Of a DNA stretch of 55,666 nucleotides, positions 15,213 through 23,283 are shown one piece after another (positions within the stretch are counted from its first letter, which is position 1; the number at the start of each line of letters is the position of its first letter). Under the pieces are notes generated by a model. It searched no databases. It was not told the DNA's origin and saw only the letters and a list, made by a program, of their open reading frames with translations. A program made the position numbers and the translations under genes. This stretch comes from Mycetocola_B reblochoni. GTDB taxonomy: Bacteria > Actinomycetota > Actinomycetes > Actinomycetales > Microbacteriaceae. Where the stretch lies: NCBI RefSeq assembly GCF_003667525.1, contig NZ_RCUW01000014.1:1-55666 (forward strand), given 5' to 3'.

Positions 15213-16135
15213 CTTCAACGCAGAACGTCAGAATTCCGTCAGACCACACCGGCGACGGTATCGCCGCCCCGAGCAGGTGGCGCGCCGTCGGCCGCATGGT
15301 CGCCACCGTGTGGGGCAACACGAAGGCCCGCATCGGCATCTGCATCCTCGGCTTCTTCGTCGTCGTCGCGGTGTTCGCGCCCGTCCTCGCGCCGTACGGG
15401 CCGAAGGACAACGGCTTCGAGCGCAACGGCGCGGCCTCCTGGGCGCACTGGCTCGGCACGACGGCCGCCGGCGAGGACGTGCTCAGCCAGCTCATGCACG
15501 GCGCCAGGATCAGCCTCGTCGTCGGCTTCGCCGCGGGCATCCTGTCGACCATCGTCGCCGTGCTCATCGGCCTGAGCTGGGGCTACCTGCGCGGCGTCGC
15601 CAGCGAGGTCGTCGGCTTCGTCGTCAACCTGTTCCTGGTCATCCCCGGCCTGCCGCTCATGATCGTCATCGCCGCCTACCTGCAGAACGGCGGCATCCTG
15701 ATGATCATCGCCGTGATCGTCGTCACCGGCTGGGCGTGGGGCGCCAGGGTGCTGCGCTCGCAGACCCAGTCGCTGCGCGGCAGGGACTTCGTCACCTCCG
15801 CGCAGTTCTCCGGCGACGGCTCGGCGCGCATCGTGTTCCGCGAGATCCTGCCGAACATGACCTCGCTCATCACCGGAAGCCTGTTCGGCGCGGCCACGGC
15901 GGCGATCCTCGCCGAGGCGGGCCTGGAGTTCCTCGGGCTCGGTGACTCGAGCATCGTCAGCTGGGGCACGATGCTCTACTGGGCGCAGAACTCCAACTCG
16001 CTCCTGACCGGCCAGTGGCTGCTGCTGTTCGCGCCGGGACTGTGCATCGCGCTGCTCGCCCTCAGCCTCACGCTGATCAACTTCGGCGTGGACGGGATCT
16101 CCAATCCGCGCCTCAGGGAAGGAAAGGGACGATGA
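15209..16135 (+). CDS. Opp-type ABC transporter permease 2 (DppC-like)
   Basis: 308 residues. ATG overlaps the previous stop as ATGA. Begins with a cytoplasmic N-terminus before the first helix (IGICILGFFVVVAVFAPVLA), then HWLGTTAAGEDVLSQLMHGARISL, the hallmark of OppC/DppC, and the coupling motif around GRDFVTSAQFSGDGSARIVF and EILPNM. Second half of the importer channel. Confidence 0.9.
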   Translation: MTSTQNVRIPSDHTGDGIAAPSRWRAVGRMVATVWGNTKARIGICILGFFVVVAVFAPVLAPYGPKDNGFERNGAASWAHWLGTTAAGEDVLSQLMHGARISLVVGFAAGILSTIVAVLIGLSWGYLRGVASEVVGFVVNLFLVIPGLPLMIVIAAYLQNGGILMIIAVIVVTGWAWGARVLRSQTQSLRGRDFVTSAQFSGDGSARIVFREILPNMTSLITGSLFGAATAAILAEAGLEFLGLGDSSIVSWGTMLYWAQNSNSLLTGQWLLLFAPGLCIALLALSLTLINFGVDGISNPRLREGKGR

Positions 16136-17877
16136 GCATGACGACCCCCGCGAGCGGCACCGTGAGCGCCGCAGAGAACGACGTCCTCCTCGACGTCCGC
16201 GAGCTGTCCGTCGTCTATGCCTCGCCGGGCATGGAACCCGTCCAGGCGGTCGACCGGGTGTCGTTCACGCTGGGGCGCGGCGAGTTCGTCGGGCTCGTCG
16301 GCGAGTCCGGCTCGGGCAAGTCGACGCTCGGCTTCGCCCTCACGCGGCTGCAGAAGGCGCCGGCCCAGATCAGCAACGGCCGGATCCTCTTCGGCGGGCG
16401 CGACATCCGCGAACTCGATGCCGAGGAGCTGAGGCGTCAGCGCCAGGGCGGCTTCGCCATGGTGCTCCAGTCGGGGATGAACGCGCTCAACCCGGTGCGC
16501 ACCATCCGCAACCACTTCATGGACGTGTTCCGCGCGCACGGTCACGTCGGTGCGCACGAGCGTGCGGGGCGGGCGGCCGAGCTCGTGCAGAAGGTCGGCC
16601 TCGGGCCCGAGGTGCTCGACCGCTACCCCGGTGAGCTGTCCGGCGGCATGCGCCAGCGCGTGTCTATCGCGATCGCCCTCTCGCTGGAGCCGCAGCTCAT
16701 GGTGTTCGACGAGCCGACGACGGCGCTCGACGTGCTCGTCCAGCACGCCGTCATGGACACCATCCAGGCGCTGCAGAAGAGCGAGAACTTCACCGCGATC
16801 CTCATCAGCCACGACCTCGGGATCGTGCTCGAGGCGACGGAGCGCGTCATGGTGATGCACGAGGGCCGCATCGTCGAGGACGCCAGGAGCGTCGACATCC
16901 TCGAGCGTCCGCAGGATCCGTACACACGCATGCTGCTCAGCCACTACGCCGACCCGCGCGCCGAGACGATCTCCATCCCCGGCTTCGTCGACATGGGCAC
17001 GCGCAAGCGCGAGGGCAAGGCGCGCATCGATGTCACGACGACGCGACCGACCGTCTCTGCGCGGCAGGCCCGCAGCGCTGACTCCGCGATCGTCGTGGAG
17101 GGCGTCAGCAAGGTCTACCCGGCCCCGCGGCGGGGGGAGGAGAAGGTGACGGCCGTCTCTGACGTGTCGTTCCGCCTGGAGCCGGGGGAAGCGCTCGCCC
17201 TCGTCGGCGCGTCCGGCTCGGGAAAGTCGACGCTCGCGAAGCTCATCACGGGCGTCGAGAAGCCGACCGCGGGTTCGATCCGCTTCGGCGACCTCGACGT
17301 GACGGGCCTGCGCCGCCGCGCCCTGCGCGAGCTGCACAAGGACGTCCAGATGGTGTTCCAGGACCCGTACTCGGCCCTCAACCCGCTGCACACGGTCGAG
17401 TACACGCTCACCCGTCCCGTGGTGAACTACACCGGGCTGCGTGGTGCCGATGCCCGGCGGCGCGTGCTCGAACTGCTCGACACCGTCGGGCTCACCCCGG
17501 TGGAGCAGTTCGCCGCCAAGCTGCCGCACCAGCTCTCCGGCGGGCAGCGCCAGCGCGTGGTCATCGCCAGGGCGCTCGCGAGCGACCCGCAGGTGCTGAT
17601 CGCCGACGAGCCGGTGTCGATGCTGGACGTGTCGCTGCGTGCCGGTGTGCTCGCCCTGCTCGAGGACCTGCGCGAGCAGTGGGGCGTGAGCATGCTCTAC
17701 ATCACCCACGACCTGCTCAGCGCACGCCTGGTGACCGAGAACATCCTCGTTCTCAACCGGGGCAGGGTCGTCGAGCGGGGGGAGACCGCGCAGGTGCTGC
17801 GGCACCCGAGCGACGAGTACACGGTCAGCCTGCTCGACGCGGTCCCGAACCCGGCCAGGGCGAAGGGGGCGCGATGA
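16132..17877 (+). CDS. Fused dual ATPase of the Opp-type ABC importer (DppD-DppF type)
   Basis: 581 residues with two complete nucleotide-binding domains in one chain. Domain 1 has Walker A GESGSGKST, signature LSGGMRQR and Walker B LMVFDEPTTALD. Domain 2 has Walker A GASGSGKST, signature LSGGQRQR and Walker B VLIADEPVSMLD. The usual DppD and DppF subunits are thus fused. The start ATG overlaps the preceding stop as ATGA, and its own stop overlaps the hydrolase start. Drives import through the two permeases. Confidence 0.93.
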   Translation: MSMTTPASGTVSAAENDVLLDVRELSVVYASPGMEPVQAVDRVSFTLGRGEFVGLVGESGSGKSTLGFALTRLQKAPAQISNGRILFGGRDIRELDAEELRRQRQGGFAMVLQSGMNALNPVRTIRNHFMDVFRAHGHVGAHERAGRAAELVQKVGLGPEVLDRYPGELSGGMRQRVSIAIALSLEPQLMVFDEPTTALDVLVQHAVMDTIQALQKSENFTAILISHDLGIVLEATERVMVMHEGRIVEDARSVDILERPQDPYTRMLLSHYADPRAETISIPGFVDMGTRKREGKARIDVTTTRPTVSARQARSADSAIVVEGVSKVYPAPRRGEEKVTAVSDVSFRLEPGEALALVGASGSGKSTLAKLITGVEKPTAGSIRFGDLDVTGLRRRALRELHKDVQMVFQDPYSALNPLHTVEYTLTRPVVNYTGLRGADARRRVLELLDTVGLTPVEQFAAKLPHQLSGGQRQRVVIARALASDPQVLIADEPVSMLDVSLRAGVLALLEDLREQWGVSMLYITHDLLSARLVTENILVLNRGRVVERGETAQVLRHPSDEYTVSLLDAVPNPARAKGAR

Positions 17878-18896
17878 GTGCCCCGACGGAGGCGCGGCCG
17901 TCGCTGCGCCCTGCCGCTGCGTTCGGAGAGCTGCCTCTGCCCGCGGGCGTCGAGGTGCTCTCGGTCGAGCTGCCGGTCGGGCCACTGACGGTGCTCCGGG
18001 CAGCGGCCGCCGCGCACGGGCACGATGTTCCACGTGGAACGGTGCTGCTCGTGCCCGGCTTCACCGGCACGAAGGAGGACTTCACGACCTTCCTGCCGCG
18101 CCTGGCCGCGGCCGGCTGGGATGCGGTGGCCTACAGTCAGCGCGGGCAGGGCGATTCGGCCGGGCCGGTCGGGATCGAGAACTACCGGCTCCCCGATTTC
18201 GCCGGCGACACACTGCTCGTCGCCGACGCGGTGGGCGCGGGCGGGGCCGTTCATCTCGTCGGGCACAGCTTCGGCGGTTGTGTCGCGCGTGCCGCGGCGA
18301 TCGCCGACCCCTCGCGGTTCCTCAGTGTGACCCTGCTGTGCTCCGGACCCCACGGCTGGCCCGGGCGGCACCAGGAGACGACCGACACGGTGCGCGCCGG
18401 AGGCAGCATCGGGCTCTGGTACCGCGACAACCCGGACACGCTCGGGGTCCCCGACTCCGAACTCGACCCAGGGCTGGCCTTCCTCCGGCTCCGGGCCGAG
18501 CGGACCAGCCCCGACAACCTCCTCGGCGGGGCCGAGATCCTGCGTACCGACCCCGACACCACCGAGCTCCTGCGCGCGACCGGCCTGCCGGCGCTCGTGG
18601 CGTACGGCGAGCACGACGACAAGTGGCCGCTGACCATGCAGCACGAGGCGGCGCTCGGCCTCGGCGCCCGTGAGGTCGCCATCCCCGGCGGTGCGCACTG
18701 CCCGCACCTCGACGGCGAGTCTCCGGTGGCGACCGCCGTCGCGCTGAGCACGTTCTGGGGAGAGGTCACCGACGCATCCTTCGAGCGCGCCGAGCCCGGC
18801 GCGCTCGCCGCCGGGTCCGCGCCCGCGCCCGCGCCGGAGGCGACCGGAGCGCCCGACGACGCCGGAGCCTCCGACAACGCCGGAGCGCCCGGCTGA
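17874..18896 (+). CDS. Alpha/beta-fold hydrolase in the ABC importer operon
   Basis: 340 residues, ATGA overlap with the ATPase gene. Has the oxyanion-side motif VPGFTGTKEDF, nucleophile elbow GHSFGG, and the acid/histidine end at GEHDDKW and GGAHCPHLDGE. No signal peptide, so it acts inside the cell. The C-terminal 40 residues are a low-complexity Ala/Pro/Gly tail with repeated GAPDDAGASDNAGAPG-like units. In this operon it may remove an acyl group from an imported glycoside; this is inference. Its coding sequence contains a perfect parS core. Confidence 0.8.
   Translation: MSAPTEARPSLRPAAAFGELPLPAGVEVLSVELPVGPLTVLRAAAAAHGHDVPRGTVLLVPGFTGTKEDFTTFLPRLAAAGWDAVAYSQRGQGDSAGPVGIENYRLPDFAGDTLLVADAVGAGGAVHLVGHSFGGCVARAAAIADPSRFLSVTLLCSGPHGWPGRHQETTDTVRAGGSIGLWYRDNPDTLGVPDSELDPGLAFLRLRAERTSPDNLLGGAEILRTDPDTTELLRATGLPALVAYGEHDDKWPLTMQHEAALGLGAREVAIPGGAHCPHLDGESPVATAVALSTFWGEVTDASFERAEPGALAAGSAPAPAPEATGAPDDAGASDNAGAPG
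18026..18041. other. Putative parS chromosome-partition site inside the hydrolase gene
   Basis: TGTTCCACGTGGAACG contains the perfect 14-bp palindrome GTTCCACGTGGAAC. This is the core of ParB-binding parS sites (consensus TGTTTCACGTGAAACA) and equals the form reported for Pseudomonas parS. It sits within coding sequence, as many parS sites do. Such sites cluster around the replication origin. Confidence 0.6.
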
Positions 18897-18987
18897 GTCG
18901 CTGCGCTTCCGTCGTGAGACCCGCCCGCGCTGGCCCGCACACCCGCGCACGCGGCAGCGCCGCTCGTCGGCCCACCGGCTCCCCGCC

Positions 18988-19056
18988 GACCCAGCCATCA
19001 ACACATCCCTCCGCTCATCCCCCACTCATCCACCCACCGACCCACTCATGAAGGAG
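18988..19056 (+). promoter_or_regulatory. C-rich, G-poor leader with direct repeats before the GH1 gene
   Basis: The 167-bp gap after the hydrolase ends in about 60 bases that are strongly C-rich and nearly G-free on the mRNA strand. CCCACTCAT occurs at 19021-19029 and again at 19041-19049, 20 bp apart. AAGGAG (19051-19056) follows. Such composition resembles Rho-loading sites and unstructured leaders. It could tune expression of the GH1 gene relative to the importer. Confidence 0.35.
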
Positions 19057-19063
19057 ACTCACC

Positions 19064-20239
19064 GTGCTCACGTTCCCTGACGGATTCCTCTGGGGCGCAG
19101 CCACCGCCGCGCACCAGGTGGAGGGCAACAACGTCAACAGCAACTGGTGGGTGATGGAGCACGCCGCCGACACGACCATGGTCGAGCCGTCCGGCGACGC
19201 CATGGACCACTACCACCGTTACCCGGAGGACATGCGGCTCCTGGCCGAGGCCGGGCTGAACTCGTACCGCTTCTCCATCGAGTGGGCGCGGATCGAGCCC
19301 GAGCGGGGGTTCGTCTCCCGCGCGGAGCTCGACCACTACCGCCGCATGATCGACACCGCGCGCGAGAACGGGCTGGACCCGACGGTCACACTCATGCACT
19401 TCACCGTTCCGCGCTGGTTCCAGAACGACGGCTTCTGGCGCGCCGCCGACGCCGCCGATCTCTTCGCCCGATACTCCGAGACGGTTCTCCCGATCCTCGA
19501 GGGCGTCGAGTACGTCTGCACCATCAACGAGCCGAACATCGCCGCGATGCTCGCCGGAGGGGAGGACGCCGCCAACCTCGTCGCCTACGGGCTGCCGAAC
19601 CCCGACCTCGGCGTCGCCGACACGCTGCTCGAGTCGCACCGCCGCTCGGCCGAGATCCTGCACACCGTTCCCGGGGTGAAGGCGGGCTGGACGATCGCCA
19701 CGCAGGCGTTCCACTCCACCGGCGAGCCGGGAGCGGACGAGAAGCTGTACGAGTACGGCCACCCGCGCGACTTCTGGTACCTGGAGAACTCGGCCGGCGA
19801 CGACTTCGTCGGCGTGCAGGCGTACACCCGCACCTTCATTGGTCCGGAGGGGCCCACCCCGGTCTCCGAGGAGGTCGAGACGACGCTCACGGGCTGGGAG
19901 TTCTTCCCCGAGGCCCTCGAGATGGGCGTCCGCAGCGCCTGGGAGCTCAGCGGCGGCGTGCCGGTGCTCGTCACGGAGAACGGCATCGCGACCTCCGACG
20001 ACAGCCGGCGGATCGCCTACACCGAGGGAGCGCTTCGCGGTCTGCACCGCGCCATCGAGGACGGGATCGACGTCAGGGCCTACCAGCACTGGAGCGCACT
20101 GGACAACTACGAGTGGGCCAGCGGCTACCGGCCCACCTTCGGCCTGATCGGCGTGGACAGGGAGACCTTCGAGCGCACCCCCAAGCCGAGCCTGGCATGG
20201 CTCGGGGCTGTCGCACGGAAGAACGGCCTCGAGGGCTGA
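19064..20239 (+). CDS. Glycoside hydrolase family 1 (beta-glucosidase-like)
   Basis: 391 residues, start GTG after AAGGAG. Retaining GH1 residues are present: acid/base Glu156 in CTINEPN and nucleophile Glu305 in VTENG. The start FPDGFLWGAATAAHQVEG is the GH1 N-terminal signature. It is shorter than classical enzymes (about 450 residues), and the usual HWDLP block reads HFTVPRWF instead, which points to a divergent subfamily whose sugar preference may differ. No signal peptide, so it hydrolyses imported beta-glycosides in the cytoplasm. Follows the ABC operon on the same strand. Confidence 0.9.
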   Translation: MLTFPDGFLWGAATAAHQVEGNNVNSNWWVMEHAADTTMVEPSGDAMDHYHRYPEDMRLLAEAGLNSYRFSIEWARIEPERGFVSRAELDHYRRMIDTARENGLDPTVTLMHFTVPRWFQNDGFWRAADAADLFARYSETVLPILEGVEYVCTINEPNIAAMLAGGEDAANLVAYGLPNPDLGVADTLLESHRRSAEILHTVPGVKAGWTIATQAFHSTGEPGADEKLYEYGHPRDFWYLENSAGDDFVGVQAYTRTFIGPEGPTPVSEEVETTLTGWEFFPEALEMGVRSAWELSGGVPVLVTENGIATSDDSRRIAYTEGALRGLHRAIEDGIDVRAYQHWSALDNYEWASGYRPTFGLIGVDRETFERTPKPSLAWLGAVARKNGLEG

Positions 20240-20455
20240 CGCCGCCGCCGTCCCGGCCTACCGTCGGGCCGGTGCCGCGGCGTGCGCGGCTCGGTGCGGT
20301 CGGCTCGTCCGCACCGTGTTGCTGCCGAAGCCAAATCCGGAGTCGGAGCTGCGGCCGGAGCGGGCCGAGCCGCCTCGTCGAAACCCGTATCGGTGCGCGT
20401 CCACTTGACCCGGTCACTCCGCTCGGCCACGCTGGGAGCAGGGATGGGAGTGCTG

Positions 20456-20737
20456 ATGAGTCGCAGACCGGGAAAGAGCATCGCCGGCATCGTTGGCCTG
20501 GTGATCATCGGGCTCGGAGCCGTCGTCGCGCTCGGCGCGCTGTTCGGCACGACGGAGAACGCCTGGATCCCGCAGGAGTCGCTTCTCGTAGCGGCCGCGG
20601 TGATCGCCCTCTTCGGGATCCTCGTCTGCGTGCTCGCCGCCATCAGGGGCGGTACGGGCGATGACTCCGACGGCCCGGGCGACGACGCTCGCGGCGCCGG
20701 CAACGGAGGCACCCCCGGTGGTGGCTCGCGGGGCTGA
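20456..20737 (+). CDS. Small two-helix membrane protein of unknown function
   Basis: 93 residues. Starts MSRRPGKS; GGGAG lies five bases upstream, which favours this ATG over one at 20444. Two membrane helices (IVGLVIIGLGAVVALGALF and LLVAAAVIALFGILVCVLAA) are joined by a short loop. A Gly/Asp-rich tail follows. No family recognised. Confidence 0.6.
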   Translation: MSRRPGKSIAGIVGLVIIGLGAVVALGALFGTTENAWIPQESLLVAAAVIALFGILVCVLAAIRGGTGDDSDGPGDDARGAGNGGTPGGGSRG

Positions 20738-20836
20738 GCCCCGGAGCGCGTCCCGGCGCTGCCGCTATCCTCGACTCGGCGGCCAGCCACAACGGCTGCG
20801 TCCACCGCCGACCGCCTCCGCACAGATTGGACCCGC

Positions 20837-21154
20837 ATGACCGCCCCCGTTGTCGTCACCGCCCACTTCACCGCGCAGCCGGGCAAGCTCGATGAGCTGA
20901 GGGCCGCGCTGGTCGCCTCGATCCCCGCCGTGCACGAGGAGGAGGGGTGCGAGCTGTATGCGATCCACGACGCCCCCGACGGCACCATCCTCATGATCGA
21001 GAAGTGGTCGAGCCGGGCACTGCTCGACGCTCACTCGGTCGGCGCTCCCGTTGCGGCGCTCAACGCCGCGATCGCCGGCGCCGCCGCCGCCGACCCGGTC
21101 GTCGTCATCATGGACCCGATCCCCGCCGGCACCGAGGTGCAGGGCCAGCTCTGA
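20837..21154 (+). CDS. ABM/YgiN-type monooxygenase-fold protein
   Basis: 105 residues. Matches the antibiotic-biosynthesis monooxygenase (ABM) ferredoxin-like fold: an opening beta strand VVVTAHFTAQPGKLDELRAAL, then EEGCELYAIHDAPD and IEKWSSRALLDAHSVG. Such small dimeric proteins oxidise quinones or other aromatic or dicarbonyl compounds without metal. The stop overlaps the probable CTG start of the next gene. TATCCT at 20766-20771 may be a -10. Confidence 0.82.
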   Translation: MTAPVVVTAHFTAQPGKLDELRAALVASIPAVHEEEGCELYAIHDAPDGTILMIEKWSSRALLDAHSVGAPVAALNAAIAGAAAADPVVVIMDPIPAGTEVQGQL

Positions 21155-21849
21155 GCGCGGGGTCGGGTTCCCCTGCGGCGGACGAGTCCCGCCAGGGGCC
21201 GGAGCCGACGGAGGGGGCCGGACCGGCGAGCTACCGCACCGTCCAGGGCCCCGTCGTCGCGGAGCTGGAGGTCAAGCGGTCCCTGTTCCGCTGTGACCTC
21301 GTGCCCGTCGCGACGGAGGACGCGGCACGGTCCCTCATCGCCGCCGTCCGTGCAGAGCACCCGAGGGCGCGGCACCACTGCAGCGCCTTCGTCCTCGGTC
21401 CGTCTGCACGGACGCAGCGCAGCAACGACGACGGCGAGCCCTCGGGGACCGCGGGGGCTCCCATGCTCGACGCGCTCACCTCGGCGGGGCTCAGCGACGT
21501 CGTCGCCGTCGTGACCCGCTACTTCGGGGGAGTGCTGCTCGGTGCCGGCGGTCTGACCCGCGCCTACCGGGGCGCCGTGGCCGAGGCGATCGCCGTCGCT
21601 CGGCCGCGCACACTCGTCCTGCGGCGGCTGCTGGAGGTTCGGCTGGACTACGCCGCGGCGGCATCACTGGAGGCGCAGGCGCGCCGCCGGGGCTGGGCTG
21701 TCCTCGATGCCGACTACGCGGCGGACGTCGGCCTCCGTCTCGGCGTTCCGCAGAGCGAGGAACCCGAGCTGGGCGCACTCGTCGCCGAGCTCACCGCCGG
21801 GTCCGCCGTCGTCACCCGCGGCGCCCTCGACTACCTTGCGGAGGAGTGA
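21151..21849 (+). CDS. IMPACT/YigZ-family protein with a non-canonical start
   Basis: The frame carries a clear IMPACT N-terminal domain: VAELEVKRSLFRCDLVPV, HPRARHHCSAFVLG, and NDDGEPSGTAGAPMLDAL followed by VVTRYFGGVLLGAGGLTRAYRGA. A smaller C-terminal ferredoxin-like domain follows. No ATG, GTG or TTG lies in frame close before the domain. The best local choice is CTG 21151, which overlaps the TGA of the upstream gene (CTGA) and gives 232 residues with a 25-residue flexible leader. Frameshift from the upstream ABM frame is the alternative. Family members affect translation; the E. coli protein's exact role is not settled. Confidence 0.75.
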   Translation: MSAGSGSPAADESRQGPEPTEGAGPASYRTVQGPVVAELEVKRSLFRCDLVPVATEDAARSLIAAVRAEHPRARHHCSAFVLGPSARTQRSNDDGEPSGTAGAPMLDALTSAGLSDVVAVVTRYFGGVLLGAGGLTRAYRGAVAEAIAVARPRTLVLRRLLEVRLDYAAAASLEAQARRRGWAVLDADYAADVGLRLGVPQSEEPELGALVAELTAGSAVVTRGALDYLAEE

Positions 21850-21933
21850 GCGGTGCCTGGCCCGCCGCGCCGTCTACCAGATCGACTGAGGTGCCAGAGC
21901 ATCGCGCGTTGCAGCGGGAACAGCGGCAAGAAA

Positions 21934-22007
21934 TGGAGCGGATGACGGGAATCGAACCCGCGCTATCAGCTTGGGAAGCTGAAGTTCTACCATTGAACTA
22001 CATCCGC
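21934..22007 (-). tRNA. tRNA-Gly, anticodon CCC
   Basis: A full cloverleaf on the minus strand, 74 nt including an encoded CCA at 21934-21936. Acceptor GCGGATG pairs with CATCCGC. D arm GTTC/GAAC holds the loop AATGGTA. Anticodon stem TCAGC/GCTGA encloses TTCCCAA, so the anticodon is CCC and it reads GGG. The T arm has TTCGATT. The upstream side on the minus strand carries a TATCGT box (22048-22053) that could be its -10. Confidence 0.95.
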
Positions 22008-22123
22008 GCAAGACACCCGGAGCGCTGCCGGGCCGGCCTCGGGCTCAACGATAGCAGGTCGTCAGGCCGCCTCGCCCTCGCTCCGACGCGATCCGCCCTC
22101 GCTCCGGACACGCGCCTCCCCGT

Positions 22124-22136
22124 TAAGATGAGACCG
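22124..22136 (+). promoter_or_regulatory. Leaderless promoter of dcd
   Basis: TAAGAT (22124-22129) is a good -10 element, followed by six bases and then the GTG start at 22136. Transcription would begin at or next to the start codon and no ribosome site is present. No clear -35 was found. Confidence 0.5.
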
Positions 22137-22741
22137 TGCTGCTCTCTGATCGTGACATCAAGGCCGGACTGGCCTCGGGCCGGATCGCGCTCGACCCGCT
22201 CGACGAGGCGATGGTCCAGCCGTCGTCGATCGACGTGCGCCTCGACCGCTATTTCCGGCTGTTCGACAACCACAAGTACCCCTTCATCGATCCCGCTCAG
22301 GACCAGCCGGAGCTCACGCGCCTGATCGAGGTCAAGCCGGACGAGCCCTTCATCCTTCACCCCGGCGAGTTCGTCCTCGGCGCGACCTTCGAGCAGGTGG
22401 GCCTGTCCGACGACGTGGCCGCGCGGCTCGAGGGTAAGAGCTCGCTCGGGCGTCTCGGCTTGCTCACCCACTCGACGGCCGGCTTCATCGACCCGGGCTT
22501 CAGCGGGCACGTGACCCTCGAGCTGAGCAACGTGGCCACGCTGCCCATCACCCTGTGGCCGGGCATGAAGATCGGCCAGCTCTGCTTCTTCCAGCTGAGC
22601 TCCGCCGCCGAGAACCCCTACGGCAGTGCGCAGTACGGCTCCCGTTACCAGGGGCAGCGCGGTCCGACCGCCTCGCGGTCGTTCGCCAACTTCCACCGAA
22701 CCGACGTCGGGTCGACCGACGCCGGGCACCGCGGCAACTGA
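22136..22741 (+). CDS. dcd: dCTP deaminase (probably bifunctional, dUMP-forming)
   Basis: 201 residues from GTG. Converts dCTP to dUTP and, in the mycobacterial type, on to dUMP for thymidylate synthesis. Conserved sequence MLLSDRDIKAGL, QPSSIDVRL, the active-site block GKSSLGRLGLLTHSTAGFIDPG and HVTLELSNVA are all present. THSTAGFIDPG with Thr-His is the form seen in the bifunctional M. tuberculosis enzyme, so dUTPase activity is likely. The tRNA-Gly gene lies divergently upstream. Confidence 0.93.
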   Translation: MLLSDRDIKAGLASGRIALDPLDEAMVQPSSIDVRLDRYFRLFDNHKYPFIDPAQDQPELTRLIEVKPDEPFILHPGEFVLGATFEQVGLSDDVAARLEGKSSLGRLGLLTHSTAGFIDPGFSGHVTLELSNVATLPITLWPGMKIGQLCFFQLSSAAENPYGSAQYGSRYQGQRGPTASRSFANFHRTDVGSTDAGHRGN

Positions 22742-22758
22742 GAAGCGAAAGGCCAGCC

Positions 22759-23283
22759 ATGAACGCTCCCGCACCGGATCCGCTCCTCGGCGTGCTGTCG
22801 GCGGACGGGCCGAGCAGCCGCTACCCGCACCGCATCGCCACCTTCGGCCGGCTCGTCGGACGCTGGGCGGTCACCTCGACCCGGCGCGAGCGTGAGGGCG
22901 CCGACTGGGAGGACGTCGTCTTCACCTGGACGGTCGGGTACATCCTCGACGGCCGGGGCGTGCAGGACGTCGCCGTCGTCGACGATGACGCCGTCCCCGG
23001 CGGCGTGCGCACGGTGTCGACGACGGTCAGGGTCTACGACCCGCTCCTCGGGGCGTGGCGGGTCAGCTACCTCGAGCCCGAGCGGGGCGAGTACGCCCAG
23101 CTGATCGCCTCGGCGCACAGGGACGGCATCCGCCAGGACGGCACCCGTAGCGACGACAAGCTCATCCGCTGGAACTTCAGCGGCATCACCGGCGAGCGCT
23201 ACCTCTGGGACAGCTGGGTCTCCGACGACGAGGGCGCCAGCTGGTGGCTGCAGGCGCACAACGAGGGGCGGCGGCTCGCATGA
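22759..23283 (+). CDS. Uncharacterised protein, DUF1579-like
   Basis: 174 residues, soluble. Trp/Tyr-rich beta pattern: FGRLVGRWAVTSTRRE, FTWTVGYILDGRGVQDV, TVRVYDPLLGAWRVSYLEP, LIRWNFSGITGERYLWDSWVSDDEG. This order resembles lipocalin-like proteins of the DUF1579 kind, which bind unknown small ligands. GAAAGG precedes the ATG. Its stop overlaps the next start as ATGA. Confidence 0.6.
   Translation: MNAPAPDPLLGVLSADGPSSRYPHRIATFGRLVGRWAVTSTRREREGADWEDVVFTWTVGYILDGRGVQDVAVVDDDAVPGGVRTVSTTVRVYDPLLGAWRVSYLEPERGEYAQLIASAHRDGIRQDGTRSDDKLIRWNFSGITGERYLWDSWVSDDEGASWWLQAHNEGRRLA

Noticed and set aside
15976..18033. 685-codon minus-strand frame opposite the ABC ATPase
   Set aside because: The plus strand carries two complete ATPase domains. 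The minus frame is His/Arg-rich without motifs and results from GC-biased third positions.
20240..20443. Possible gene in the gap after GH1
   Set aside because: In-frame extension upstream of the small membrane protein is Arg/Ala-rich with no ribosome site; it is treated as intergenic.
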